Source of the DNA: JACQNR01 sp049515175
Lineage (GTDB): Bacteria; Acidobacteriota; Terriglobia; UBA7540
Assembly (NCBI GenBank): GCA_049515175.1
Contig: JBEKUI010000021.1
Span: forward strand, 1-27,375
Direction: 5' to 3'
DNA length: 27,375 nt
A program made the position numbers and the translations under genes. The notes below the pieces were generated by a model. The model was not told the DNA's origin and ran no database searches. It saw only the letters and a program-made list of their open reading frames with translations. Positions 7,557 to 15,230 of the stretch are shown piece after piece (position 1 is the stretch's first letter; the number at the start of each line of letters is the position of its first letter).

Positions 7557-8930
7557 ATGATTCCAGAATCCCAACCCAGCCAGGCCTTGTTGGTGGATCT
7601 CTACGAGCTCACCATGGCGGCGGCCTATTTCGAGCACCGCATCGATTGCCGCGCCACCTTTGAGCTTTTCGTCCGGCATTTGCCGAAGACGCGGACTTAC
7701 CTGGTGGCGGCGGGCCAGGAGGCGGCACTCGACTATCTGGAGAACCTGCGCTTCACGCCGGCGGATGTCGCGTTCCTCCGCGAGCAACTGGCCTTCAAAA
7801 CGGTTTCTAGCCAATTCTTTGATTATCTGCTCGAGTTTCGGTTCAGCGGCGACGTTCACGCTGTCGAAGAGGGGTCGCTAATCTTCGCTGAGGAGCCGAT
7901 CCTTCAAGTGACTGCGCCGGTGCTGGAGGCGCAGATCGTCGAGACCTATTTGCTTTCGGTCATTAACTTTGAAACGCTGATCGCCTCGAAAGCCGCGCGA
8001 GTGGTGACCGCCGCGCAAGGCCGGGGCGTGCTCGAATTTGGGACGCGCCGCGCCCACGGCCCAGAAGCGGGCGTGAGGGCCGCGCGCGCAGCCTACCTGG
8101 GCGGCTGCGTGGCCACTTCCAACGTGATGGCCGGTTTTCGCTACGGGATTCCACTTGCCGGAACGGCGGCGCATTCCTGGACGCAAATTTATCCGACCGA
8201 GCGCGCGAGCTTCGAGGCGTTGCTTGAGACCTTTCCCGGCCGAGCAATTCTCCTTATTGATACCTACGATTCGCTGGCGGGGGCGGAAATCGTGGCCTCA
8301 TTGGGACAGTCGGTCCCCGGCGTGCGGCTCGACAGCGGTGACCTGCTCGAGAAGAGCCGCCAGGTCCGCGCCATTCTCGACCGACGCGGCCTGACCGAAA
8401 CCAAAATCGTCGCCAGCGGCGACTTGAACGAATACAAGATTCGGGAACTGGTCGTGCAGGGCGCGCCCATCGATAGCTTCGGAGTGGGGACGGACCTCGC
8501 CACCTCGCGCGATGTCCCGGCGCTGGGCGTCGTTTACAAACTCGTGGAGACCGAGCGCGCGGGCCGTGTCGAATACAAAACGAAATTCAGCGAGGAGAAG
8601 GTTCACTGGCCGGGACGCAAGCAAATCCACCGGTTCTCGCGAGGTGGCGCTTACGAGTGGGACGTGCTCAGCCGTGCCGGGGAATGTTTCGAGGGTGCGG
8701 AGCCTCTGCTGAGCCCGGTGATGGTCGCAGGCCGGCGCACGGTACCGCGCCACTCGTCGGCGGAGATTCGCGCGCGGGTCTTTGAGCATCTCGGTCGCCT
8801 GCCCGCGCCCTATCGCGCATTGAGTGATGCTCCCTCCTATCCTGTGAAGAAGAGCGCTGCGCTCGAACGGCTTCTCGAGGAAGTCCGCGAGCAGTATTGG
8901 GGTGCGTCCCGCCTGACCGAAAAGGGATGA
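7557..8930 (+). CDS. pncB: Nicotinate phosphoribosyltransferase
   Basis: 457 residues, normal for the family. It joins nicotinate to PRPP to form nicotinate mononucleotide, the committed step of NAD salvage, in the cytoplasm. Family signatures: LVDLYELTMAAAYF near the N-terminus, EFGTRRAHGPEAG, GTAAHSW (His206, aligned with the phosphorylated catalytic His), LIDTYDSLAGAEI, RLDSGDL, SGDLNEYKI and DSFGVGTDLATS for the phosphate and PRPP sites. The frame is open from 7419, but the upstream residues resemble nothing and the family starts a few residues before LVDLYELTM, so ATG 7557 is chosen despite a weak ribosome site. The nicotinamidase gene begins 18 bases downstream and makes this enzyme's substrate, so the two are surely co-transcribed. 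Confidence 0.95.
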   Translation: MIPESQPSQALLVDLYELTMAAAYFEHRIDCRATFELFVRHLPKTRTYLVAAGQEAALDYLENLRFTPADVAFLREQLAFKTVSSQFFDYLLEFRFSGDVHAVEEGSLIFAEEPILQVTAPVLEAQIVETYLLSVINFETLIASKAARVVTAAQGRGVLEFGTRRAHGPEAGVRAARAAYLGGCVATSNVMAGFRYGIPLAGTAAHSWTQIYPTERASFEALLETFPGRAILLIDTYDSLAGAEIVASLGQSVPGVRLDSGDLLEKSRQVRAILDRRGLTETKIVASGDLNEYKIRELVVQGAPIDSFGVGTDLATSRDVPALGVVYKLVETERAGRVEYKTKFSEEKVHWPGRKQIHRFSRGGAYEWDVLSRAGECFEGAEPLLSPVMVAGRRTVPRHSSAEIRARVFEHLGRLPAPYRALSDAPSYPVKKSAALERLLEEVREQYWGASRLTEKG

Positions 8931-8948
8931 CTGAAGGACGGCTCGCTG

Positions 8949-9581
8949 ATGAGCGAACTCCTGGCCTTCTTCGATGTCGACACGCAAATCGATTTTATGC
9001 TGCCGCAGGGGAAGCTCTACGTTCCGGGCGCAGAAGCCATCATCCCCAACCTGTCGCGGCTGATGGCCTGCGCGCGCGAGCACGCGATCCCAGTGATCTC
9101 CTCGGCGGATGCTCACGCTCCGGACGATGCGGAATTTGCGATCTGGCCGCCGCATTGCGTTATCGGGACGCCGGGGCAGCAAAGGATTCCCCAGACGCGG
9201 TGGCCCGAGCCGCTGATCGTGCCCAGCCTCCCTGGTGCTTTTGTCGCCCCCCAGGATTGGCCCCGGCAAGTGGTTATCGAGAAAGCAGCTTACGATACGT
9301 CGGCCAATCCTAATTTTGATGCCATCCTGCGCGCCCTCGGCCCGCGCCGCACCGTGGTCTTTGGTGTGGCCACGGAGTTTTGCGTGTGCGCCTCTGCGCT
9401 CGCTCTGCGCGCGCGAAGTTTCCCCGTGGATTTGGTCGTGGACGCCATCCAGGCCATCACCGATGAAGGCGGACGGAAAGCCAAAGAAGAGATGGTGGCT
9501 GCCGGTGTCCGTCTGGTGACGACCGACGAGGTGCTGGGCTTCTTTACTGGCAAGACGGAGACTCCGGGGAGGGTTTCATGA
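8949..9581 (+). CDS. pncA: Nicotinamidase (isochorismatase fold)
   Basis: 210 residues. Hydrolyses nicotinamide to nicotinate and ammonia. The catalytic triad is visible: Asp11 in DVDTQIDF, Lys112 in VIEKAAYD and Cys145 in GVATEFCVCAS. Metal-site residues Asp54 and His56 (SADAHAPDD) and His69 (WPPHC) are present, which separates true nicotinamidases from other isochorismatase-fold hydrolases. It directly follows pncB, so the pair converts nicotinamide to nicotinate mononucleotide. Its TGA overlaps the ATG of the metzincin gene (ATGA, 9578-9581), implying translational coupling. The start at 8949 lies 18 bases after the pncB stop and yields the family N-terminus. Confidence 0.95.
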   Translation: MSELLAFFDVDTQIDFMLPQGKLYVPGAEAIIPNLSRLMACAREHAIPVISSADAHAPDDAEFAIWPPHCVIGTPGQQRIPQTRWPEPLIVPSLPGAFVAPQDWPRQVVIEKAAYDTSANPNFDAILRALGPRRTVVFGVATEFCVCASALALRARSFPVDLVVDAIQAITDEGGRKAKEEMVAAGVRLVTTDEVLGFFTGKTETPGRVS

Positions 9582-10558
9582 CCTGCAAAAAGGGCGTCGG
9601 GCGTGCTGTGAACCTCGCGGCGTTTGCGTTGCTGGGTTGGGGAGCGCTGGGAGCCGGGCTAGCGCTCTCGGCGGACCTCGAAAAGGCACGGGCGGCTTAC
9701 CGCGAAGGGAACCAATTGTTTGACGAGGGGCGTTTCCCGGAGGCCGTGGCAGCATACACCCGGGCCCTGGCGGAGAATCCCCAGTACGTCGAGGCCTACC
9801 ACAACGCGGCCATGGCCAGTGAAATGGTGGACCGCACACAAGCGCTGGAAGCCTGGAAGAAGTTCGTCGATGTCGCTTCCGGTCAGGAGGCCTTCAAATT
9901 TGATGTGGCGCGCGTGCGGGCGCGGATGCAGATTCTTGAGGCAATGCTTCCCCTGCCTGAATCGATGCAGCCGAGCCACTACTTGAGTTCAGCGGGCGAC
10001 TACTACTGGCAGATTTCCAGAAACTCGGAAGGGGAGGAGTGGAACCATCTCCCCGTGAAAATATTCCTGGGAAGCGCCCCGGAGATGAAATGGCAGCAAG
10101 GCGCGCGCGAGGCCTTTGATGTTTGGAGCGCCTTGTTCCCGCTGCAACAAGTCGCCACGCCGCAAGACGCCGACATTCGCATGAGCTGGGAAGCGGCGGA
10201 TCTTGAGGAGGGGCGCGCGGGTGACGAAATGGATTGGGTGCAAGTCAAGCCCGTCGGTGGCGCGCTTTCGGCGCGGCGGGTGGCCATCATCAGGATTGAC
10301 CTGAGTCGCCGCTGGTCAAAGGATGAGATGCGGGCCATTGTGCTCCACGAACTCGGCCATGCGCTGGGCATCAAGGGCCACAGCGACAGCAAAAAGGACA
10401 TCATGTTCTGGCAAATGCAGGAGAAGGCCCGCCAATTACCTCTCCCCGGGCCGATACCCCTCTTCTGGCGCTCGCTGGTGAAACAGCCCAGCCAGCGTGA
10501 CATCAACACGCTCATCCGGCTCTACAATCACCCCGGGTCAAGTGTCCGGTTCCGCTAA
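9578..10558 (+). CDS. Secreted TPR - metzincin (matrixin-like) metalloprotease
   Basis: 326 residues. An N-terminal hydrophobic segment (about 11-31, ending LALSA) is a probable signal peptide. Residues 34-100 form two TPR-like helical pairs (ARAAYREGNQLFDEGRFPEAVAAYTRALAENPQY). The C-terminal half is a zinc protease domain with HELGHALGIKGH (257-268), giving His257, Glu258, His261 and His268, and a Met-turn at Met276 (DIMFW). This is the full metzincin HExxHxxGxxH arrangement of matrixin-type peptidases. It should act in the periplasm or outside the cell; substrates are unknown. The 4-base overlap with pncA is odd, because no functional link between NAD salvage and a secreted protease is known to me. 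It may simply be read-through coupling. Confidence 0.88.
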   Translation: MTCKKGVGRAVNLAAFALLGWGALGAGLALSADLEKARAAYREGNQLFDEGRFPEAVAAYTRALAENPQYVEAYHNAAMASEMVDRTQALEAWKKFVDVASGQEAFKFDVARVRARMQILEAMLPLPESMQPSHYLSSAGDYYWQISRNSEGEEWNHLPVKIFLGSAPEMKWQQGAREAFDVWSALFPLQQVATPQDADIRMSWEAADLEEGRAGDEMDWVQVKPVGGALSARRVAIIRIDLSRRWSKDEMRAIVLHELGHALGIKGHSDSKKDIMFWQMQEKARQLPLPGPIPLFWRSLVKQPSQRDINTLIRLYNHPGSSVRFR

Positions 10559-10668
10559 TCCCTGAGCCTTCCGGCGGCCAGAATCCTCCGCAGAAGGAGC
10601 GCGCGGCTTGAAAATTCCGAGTGCGGCGCATATCCTTGCGTCTGTTCGGGCAGCAAACGGAGGATGAT

Positions 10669-11103
10669 ATGGCCAAGCCCAAGGTGATGGTGGCGTTGCG
10701 GGACCGGGAATCGGCGGAGAGTCTGGTGACGCTGGCCTGCCAGGTGGCGAACGGTATGGGCACGGAGTTGATGGCGCTGCACGTGGTCGAAATCCCGATG
10801 GCCACGCCCATCGAGGCCGATGACGCCGTGCTCGACAAGCAGGGGAAAGAAATTCTGGCGGCGGCGGAGCGGTATGCCGCAGAGAGGTTCTCACGCCCCC
10901 TTGCGACCGAACTCCTGCGCGCGCGTCGGGCCGGGGAAGCCATCGTGGGCGTGGCGAAGGAGCGGGGAATCGATTGCCTCGTCATGGGGCACCGCCGCCT
11001 GACCGTCATTGGGGAGATCCTCCTGGGCTCATCGGTCCAGTACGCGGCCCGCCACGCAGCTTGCCGCGTCATCGTCGAGATCCCTGCGCTACAGGGGAGT
11101 TGA
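10669..11103 (+). CDS. Universal stress protein (UspA family)
   Basis: 144 residues, one Usp domain. N-terminal KVMVALRDRESAESLVTLA is the first beta-alpha unit, and the end (CLVMGHRRLTVIGEILLGSSVQYAARHAACRVIVE, residues 103-137) is the nucleotide-loop region. The classical ATP motif Gx2Gx9G(S/T) reads here as GHRR(x9)GS, so the second Gly is Arg110, which makes ATP binding less certain. ATG 10669 is preferred over the frame's earlier start because CGGAGGA lies 5 bases upstream. The permease gene begins 25 bases after its stop, and Usp-APC pairs are common, so a role in regulating that transporter is a reasonable inference. Confidence 0.9.
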   Translation: MAKPKVMVALRDRESAESLVTLACQVANGMGTELMALHVVEIPMATPIEADDAVLDKQGKEILAAAERYAAERFSRPLATELLRARRAGEAIVGVAKERGIDCLVMGHRRLTVIGEILLGSSVQYAARHAACRVIVEIPALQGS

Positions 11104-11128
11104 GTTCCCTGGGCGCTGTCCTGCGGGC

Positions 11129-12517
11129 ATGATTCCGGAACCTCTATCCGATGAGCAGTCGCTTGCCCGCTTTGGCTACCGGCAAGATCTGAAACGGTCG
11201 CTGGGGTACTTCTCGAGCTTCGCGCTCAGCTTCTCGATTATTTCCGTCACCACAGGCCTTTTTGCCAACTACGGCGCCGGGCTGTGCACCGCCGGGCCGG
11301 CGTTTATCTGGACCTGGTTGATTGTCGGCGCCGGGCAGTTGCTCGTAGCTCTGGTCTTCTCGCGCTTGGCGACGGCCATTCCACTCTCCGGCTACGCCTA
11401 TAATTGGACAAGGCACCTGGCGGGCCAGGGGCTGGCTTGGTGGGCAGGCTGGCTGATGATCGTCCAATTCCTCACCGGCATGCCCGGCGTCTGTTATGCC
11501 CTGGCCAGCTACCTCGTGCCCTATCTGGGACTGAATCCTTCCAACCGCAACGTAGTCATTGCCACGGTGCTGGTGCTGGCTGCCATTGCGCTCCTCAATC
11601 ACTACGGCATTCGGCTGGTGAGTCTCGTCAACAACGTTTCCGTGGGGGCGGAGATTTTCGGAACGGTTCTCGTCGGCTTGCTCCTCTTGGCCGTGGCGCT
11701 GATCCGCAGGACGAATTCCGTGGGTTTCTTGTTCATCCATCCTGGTCAGGCGGGAGGATTCGCCTACTTGAGCGCTTTTGGGTTTTCGTCGCTAATGAGT
11801 GCTTGGACGCTGACCGGATTTGAAGGCGCCGCCAATGTCGCCGAGGAGACTCACACGCCCGGCCTGCACGTCCCGCGCGCCATCGTTCTCTCCGAAATCA
11901 GTTCCGTGGTCCTGGGCTTCCTGGTGCTGGTGGGATTCACGCTGGCCATCCCTTCGTTGGATGCTGTGGCCAACAATCCCACGCCGCTCCTCGCCATCAT
12001 CAGCCATTATTTTCCGCCCGTGGTTACGCATGCAACGATGGCGCTGGTTTTCGTGTCCATCTTCGCCAGCGCGCTCGCCAATCTCACGACGCTTACGCGT
12101 ATGGTCTGGGCCATGGCCCGCGATCACCAACTGCCGGCTTCCCGCTGGCTGGCGCGCGTGAGCGGACATCGAGTGCCTGCCAACGCCATCTGGGCCGTCA
12201 CCTGCCTGTCCATCGTATTCGTCGTCTGGGCGAAAGTTGAAGTGGTCATCACGGGTATCGCCACGCTCGCGGGATACGCAGCTTATGGGCTGGTATTGTT
12301 TGCAGCGCTCCGCAATCCCGGACGCGTGAAGCTCGACGGTTCTTCGGAACCATTTCGGATCTCCCGTGCTCTTCGTCTGGCGGCATTGGCTTGGACCGTG
12401 CTCCTCGTCGCCATGCTGAGCTTGCCGCGGCAGGCGTGGACGAATTCGCTCGTCGCGCTCGGCGCTATCGCCGTGGGAGCGGCCTGGTTCCTCTTCGGAC
12501 TCCGAAGGCGTGGCTAA
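11129..12517 (+). CDS. APC-superfamily amino acid permease
   Basis: 462 residues with about 12 hydrophobic helices. The N-terminus FGYRQDLKRSLGYFSSFALSFS matches the amino acid/choline (ACT, GABA-permease-like) branch of the APC superfamily. TGLFANYGAGLCTAGPAF is the unwound helix 1 region, and GFEGAANVAEETHTP the helix 6 region and loop. Inner membrane, proton- or sodium-driven uptake of an amino acid or amine is expected, but the substrate cannot be read from sequence. The frame stays open upstream into the uspA 3' end; ATG 11129 is the natural start just before the conserved N-terminus, although its ribosome site is weak. Probably in one operon with uspA. Confidence 0.9.
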   Translation: MIPEPLSDEQSLARFGYRQDLKRSLGYFSSFALSFSIISVTTGLFANYGAGLCTAGPAFIWTWLIVGAGQLLVALVFSRLATAIPLSGYAYNWTRHLAGQGLAWWAGWLMIVQFLTGMPGVCYALASYLVPYLGLNPSNRNVVIATVLVLAAIALLNHYGIRLVSLVNNVSVGAEIFGTVLVGLLLLAVALIRRTNSVGFLFIHPGQAGGFAYLSAFGFSSLMSAWTLTGFEGAANVAEETHTPGLHVPRAIVLSEISSVVLGFLVLVGFTLAIPSLDAVANNPTPLLAIISHYFPPVVTHATMALVFVSIFASALANLTTLTRMVWAMARDHQLPASRWLARVSGHRVPANAIWAVTCLSIVFVVWAKVEVVITGIATLAGYAAYGLVLFAALRNPGRVKLDGSSEPFRISRALRLAALAWTVLLVAMLSLPRQAWTNSLVALGAIAVGAAWFLFGLRRRG

Positions 12518-12566
12518 CTCCTGCCGGCGGGAATATGAGTATCCGGCCAACTCACGCGCTATGCGC

Positions 12567-12595
12567 TTGACTCTGGACGCGCTTTGCAATACATT
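12567..12595 (+). promoter_or_regulatory. Sigma70-type promoter upstream of the DUF5684 gene
   Basis: TTGACT (12567-12572), 17-base spacer, TACATT (12590-12595). Predicted start near 12602 gives a leader of about 120 bases, ending in the strong GGGAGGG ribosome site before ATG 12722. So this gene can be expressed apart from the permease. Confidence 0.55.
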
Positions 12596-12721
12596 GCGCC
12601 CCGATTGGGTGGTCGCAAGAGGCTTTTCCTTTGAAACCGCTGGAAGCTCTGCCGCACTTGTCCGGGCCCTTCATCTGCGCGCGCTGGCGGGTCAAATTCA
12701 GAATCACGGGAGGGAATTTCG

Positions 12722-13174
12722 ATGATCAAGCGGGCTCGAATGCTAGGTTTATTGCTGTTCGGATTGGCGTCGGTCCTGATCCCAGCCAGGACTGTTCTGG
12801 CGCAAGAAAGCAGGTCGGGTGACGCCGCCGTGGTTGCCGCCCTCGGTGCGTTTGCCCTCGTGTTTGTCGTCATCGGTCTGGCCGCGTACGTTTACATGGC
12901 ACTCGCTCTGTCGACAATTGCCAAGAAGACGAACACGGAGAATCCCTGGCTGGCCTGGATTCCCGTTATCAACATCATTCTGATGTTGAACATTGCCAAG
13001 AAACCTCTCTGGTGGATCATTCTCTTCCTCGTGCCGTTTGTGAACATTGTCATCCTCGTTCTGGTCTGGATGGCGATTGCGGAGGCTCGCAAAAAGCCCA
13101 ATTGGTGGGGAATCCTGATCATTGTTCCCTTCGTGGGCCTGATTGTGCCGGGTTATCTGGCTTGGGCGGATTGA
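12722..13174 (+). CDS. DUF5684-type small membrane protein
   Basis: 150 residues. A signal-like N-terminus (MIKRARMLGLLLFGLASVLIPARTVLAQ) is followed by four hydrophobic stretches, with an amphipathic segment (STIAKKTNTENPWLAWIPVINIILMLNIAKKPLWWIIL) and a second similar repeat (WMAIAEARKKPNWWGILIIVPFVGLIVPGYLAWAD). The alternating K/NPWLAWIPVIN and KPNWWGILIIVPF motifs are what I associate with DUF5684 proteins. These are often annotated beside signal peptidases but have no known activity. GGGAGGG lies about 8 bases upstream of the ATG. Function unknown. Confidence 0.8.
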   Translation: MIKRARMLGLLLFGLASVLIPARTVLAQESRSGDAAVVAALGAFALVFVVIGLAAYVYMALALSTIAKKTNTENPWLAWIPVINIILMLNIAKKPLWWIILFLVPFVNIVILVLVWMAIAEARKKPNWWGILIIVPFVGLIVPGYLAWAD

Positions 13175-13216
13175 GAGGCAGTGACGGATGGTATTGCCCC
13201 GGCCCGTTTTTCCTTG

Positions 13217-13372
13217 TCAGATGAAAAGCGGGTCCTCGCCCTCCACGAGATCAGCTTCGGTTTTCAGGCGGTGTTTCGTTGCAACTGCCTCGCTCGGTCG
13301 AGGCTTGACCAAGAGCACCGCCAGCACCAGCGATCCAAAGAGGAGAATTCCAGGGTGGCAACTCGCCCAAAG
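13217..13372 (-). other. Possible small membrane-protein remnant or micro-ORF
   Basis: On the minus strand this frame reads GILLFGSLVLAVLLVKPRP, one hydrophobic helix, followed by a charged tail ending GEDPLFI and TGA at 13217-13219. It looks like protein, but there is no ATG or supported start after the in-frame stop at 13373-13375. GTG 13327 would give 36 residues. It may be a decayed gene 3' end. The rest of 13175-13579 shows only the efp promoter. Confidence 0.2.
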
Positions 13373-13516
13373 CTAAGGTCCGCATGGCGAGGGATAAGCA
13401 GGGATCGCCTTCGGGTGTTGTAGCCAGCACCGTTCTGTCCTTTTCACTCACCTTATCGACCAAACCGGGCCTGACATGAGACGTCAGTCCTGGGGCCTGC
13501 CTGGCTGCCCGCCGCG

Positions 13517-13525
13517 TGCTATACT
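13517..13525 (+). promoter_or_regulatory. Extended -10 promoter of efp (TGCTATACT)
   Basis: TG at 13517-13518, one base, then TATACT at 13520-13525. It is the same nine bases as at the kinase promoter. Start near 13532 leaves a leader of about 48 bases with GGGGTGAGAG before ATG 13580. Confidence 0.6.
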
Positions 13526-13579
13526 CGGGCCGGATTCGCACCCAATATCATAAATTCCTAATCGCGGGGTGAGAGAGCC

Positions 13580-14158
13580 ATGATCATCGCATCCCAGCTT
13601 CGCCCCGGAGCGGTACTGAAGATCGGCGAAGAGCTATTTAAGGTGGAGGAGTGCGTGTACCACCTCGGGCAGGGGAAGATGCCCGGTAGCGTGCACGCCA
13701 AGCTGCGCAACGTCTTGAAGGGTTCCTTCAAAGAGTTGCGCTGGCGCCCGGAGGAGCGGCTCGATGACGTTCTGCTGGAAAAGCGGGAAATGGAATTCCT
13801 CTTCAGCGACACGGATTCCGCCACATTCATGAGCCCGGACACTTTCGATCAGGTTTCGATCCCACTCGAATCTATCGGGCCAGCCCAACGATTCCTGAAA
13901 GTGGAAATGATGATTCCCGTGGAGCTTTACGAGGGAACTCCTATTAGCATCGTCTTCCCGCCCGTAGTGGAGACGAAGGTCGCGACCACCGCGCAGCCCG
14001 TCCACCAGCAGCAGGACAATACCTACAAATACGCCACGCTGGAAAACGGCATGGAAGTTATGGTGCCGCACTTCATCCGCCCGGGAGAAATCGTGCGGAT
14101 CGAGGTCGCCACGGGAAAGTACGTGGATCGCGTGCGGACTGACACCAAACGGGTGTAG
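13580..14158 (+). CDS. efp: Elongation factor P, variant tip loop
   Basis: 192 residues, the usual length. EF-P enters the ribosomal E site and rescues stalling at polyproline. All three beta-barrel domains are visible: the KOW-like N-domain (MIIASQLRPGAVLKIGEELFKV), the middle domain (MEFLFSDTDSATFMSPDTFDQVSIP) and the C-domain ending ATGKYVDRV. The tip loop reads HLGQGKMPGSVHAKLRN rather than the usual KPGKGQAFVRTKLRN type, with one extra residue before the Lys. Lys33 aligns with the residue that is lysylated or hydroxylated elsewhere. No modification enzyme (EpmA/B, EarP, YmfI) is in the window. Polyproline-rich proteins such as the kinase linker and PEGA linkers are the sort of client it would serve. 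Confidence 0.93.
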   Translation: MIIASQLRPGAVLKIGEELFKVEECVYHLGQGKMPGSVHAKLRNVLKGSFKELRWRPEERLDDVLLEKREMEFLFSDTDSATFMSPDTFDQVSIPLESIGPAQRFLKVEMMIPVELYEGTPISIVFPPVVETKVATTAQPVHQQQDNTYKYATLENGMEVMVPHFIRPGEIVRIEVATGKYVDRVRTDTKRV

Positions 14159-14255
14159 ACCGAGGTGGCGCTGGAGCAGGGGTCGGCGGGCTCCTATGCC
14201 TTTGGCCTCGCGTTTCATGAGCGCAACCACCGACCGCAGCGGGAGAATTACTTCT

Positions 14256-14600
14256 TTACAGCGTCTTTAGGTATTCCATGAGGTTGTCGATTTCAGCCGG
14301 CTCGAGCTTTTTCGCAAAGGCGGGCATGACTTTGCTGCCTTTCTCGATTTGTTCGCGGACGACGGCGTCCGAGACCGGCCGGTGACTCTGCGGAAGCTCT
14401 TTGTTCTTGAAGAGGTCTTTCAGCCCCGGGCCCATTTTCTTGTCCGCCTTATCGGGGAAATGGCACATGTTGCAGCTCTTCTTATAGACCGCCTCGCCCT
14501 CAGCCACCTTCTTATCGTTGTCTGCCCTTAATACTCCCAGTGGAAGGATCAAACCGAGAGCGATAGCCGCAGATACGCCGGCGACCCGAAGTCCGTGCAT
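14256..14600 (-). CDS. actE: Monoheme class I cytochrome c, probable ActE
   Basis: 114 residues. Signal peptide MHGLRVAGVSAAIALGLILPLGVLRA, then a small cytochrome c with one CNMCH heme motif, GPGLKDLF (cytochrome c fold) and MPAF with the likely axial Met. It should sit in the periplasm, free or as part of the complex, and receive electrons from the pentaheme subunit. A GGAGGTGG ribosome site is just upstream. It ends the respiratory operon, 37 bases after actD, where ACIII operons encode the monoheme ActE. It converges with efp, and no clear terminator hairpin is seen between them. Confidence 0.85.
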   Translation of the reverse strand: MHGLRVAGVSAAIALGLILPLGVLRADNDKKVAEGEAVYKKSCNMCHFPDKADKKMGPGLKDLFKNKELPQSHRPVSDAVVREQIEKGSKVMPAFAKKLEPAEIDNLMEYLKTL

Positions 14601-14637
14601 TGTCCACCTCCATGCCTTCCAGTGTCCATCCCTGCCT

Positions 14638-15147
14638 CTATCCGGACTGCCTGACGTACGAGGCCCCCGTGCTGCTCAACGCTTCGCTTATTTTGATGCG
14701 CGAGGTCTGCGGCGGGTTGACGACGCCAACCAGGATCATGCCGTCGGAGACAGCGCGATCGTAAACCTGAGCTCCCCAAACGGGCAGACGCGCGGAGATC
14801 AAAAGCGCGGCGAGGCTGGTCAGGATTGCACCGAGCATCGTCAGTTCGTAGATGATGATGCCGTTCGTCCACCAAGGGGACACCGGCATCCCCCCCGTGA
14901 TAAGCGGATAAGACTTCTGTGTCAGAGAAGTCAGAGCCCAGGCCACTGCGCTGCCCGCGAGCCCTCCCGCCACCGCCAGCCAGGGCATCCTCGTCCGTTG
15001 CTCGCGCCGGGTGAAATCGTAGTTCTCAAATGGTTCCGAGGAGGCGACGGCGATGTGGCGATCCTTTATGCCTATCCCGAGCAGCGCATCGACTGCTTGC
15101 TGCGCAGAGTCCGGCGTTGCGTACAACCCGTAAATCGCATTCACCAC
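14638..15147 (-). CDS. actD: DUF3341 protein, ActD-like subunit
   Basis: About 169 residues. The N-terminal YGLYATPDSAQQAVDALLGIGI is a ferredoxin-like beta-alpha start found in ActD (DUF3341) subunits of alternative complex III. Two membrane helices follow (WLAVAGGLAGSAVAWALTSL and ELTMLGAILTSLAALLI), with the MPVSPWWTNGIIIYELT linker typical of the family. No cofactor motif, as expected. The frame is open much further upstream inside actC, but the family begins at GTG 15147 (or the next codon, GTG 15144). GAGAG precedes both, with better spacing for 15144. The subunit packs against the quinol-oxidising subunit encoded upstream. Confidence 0.85.
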   Translation of the reverse strand: MVNAIYGLYATPDSAQQAVDALLGIGIKDRHIAVASSEPFENYDFTRREQRTRMPWLAVAGGLAGSAVAWALTSLTQKSYPLITGGMPVSPWWTNGIIIYELTMLGAILTSLAALLISARLPVWGAQVYDRAVSDGMILVGVVNPPQTSRIKISEALSSTGASYVRQSG

Positions 15148-15230
15148 TTGTCTCTCGTTTCTTTCCCCAGCTCCGATTTTCCAGCTTTCAGCGGGCCGGG
15201 CCGAACCCGGAAGCCATAGTCGACAGTTTC

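Noticed and set aside
14159..14255. Rho-independent terminator between efp and actE
   Set aside because: No stable stem followed by a T run in either direction.
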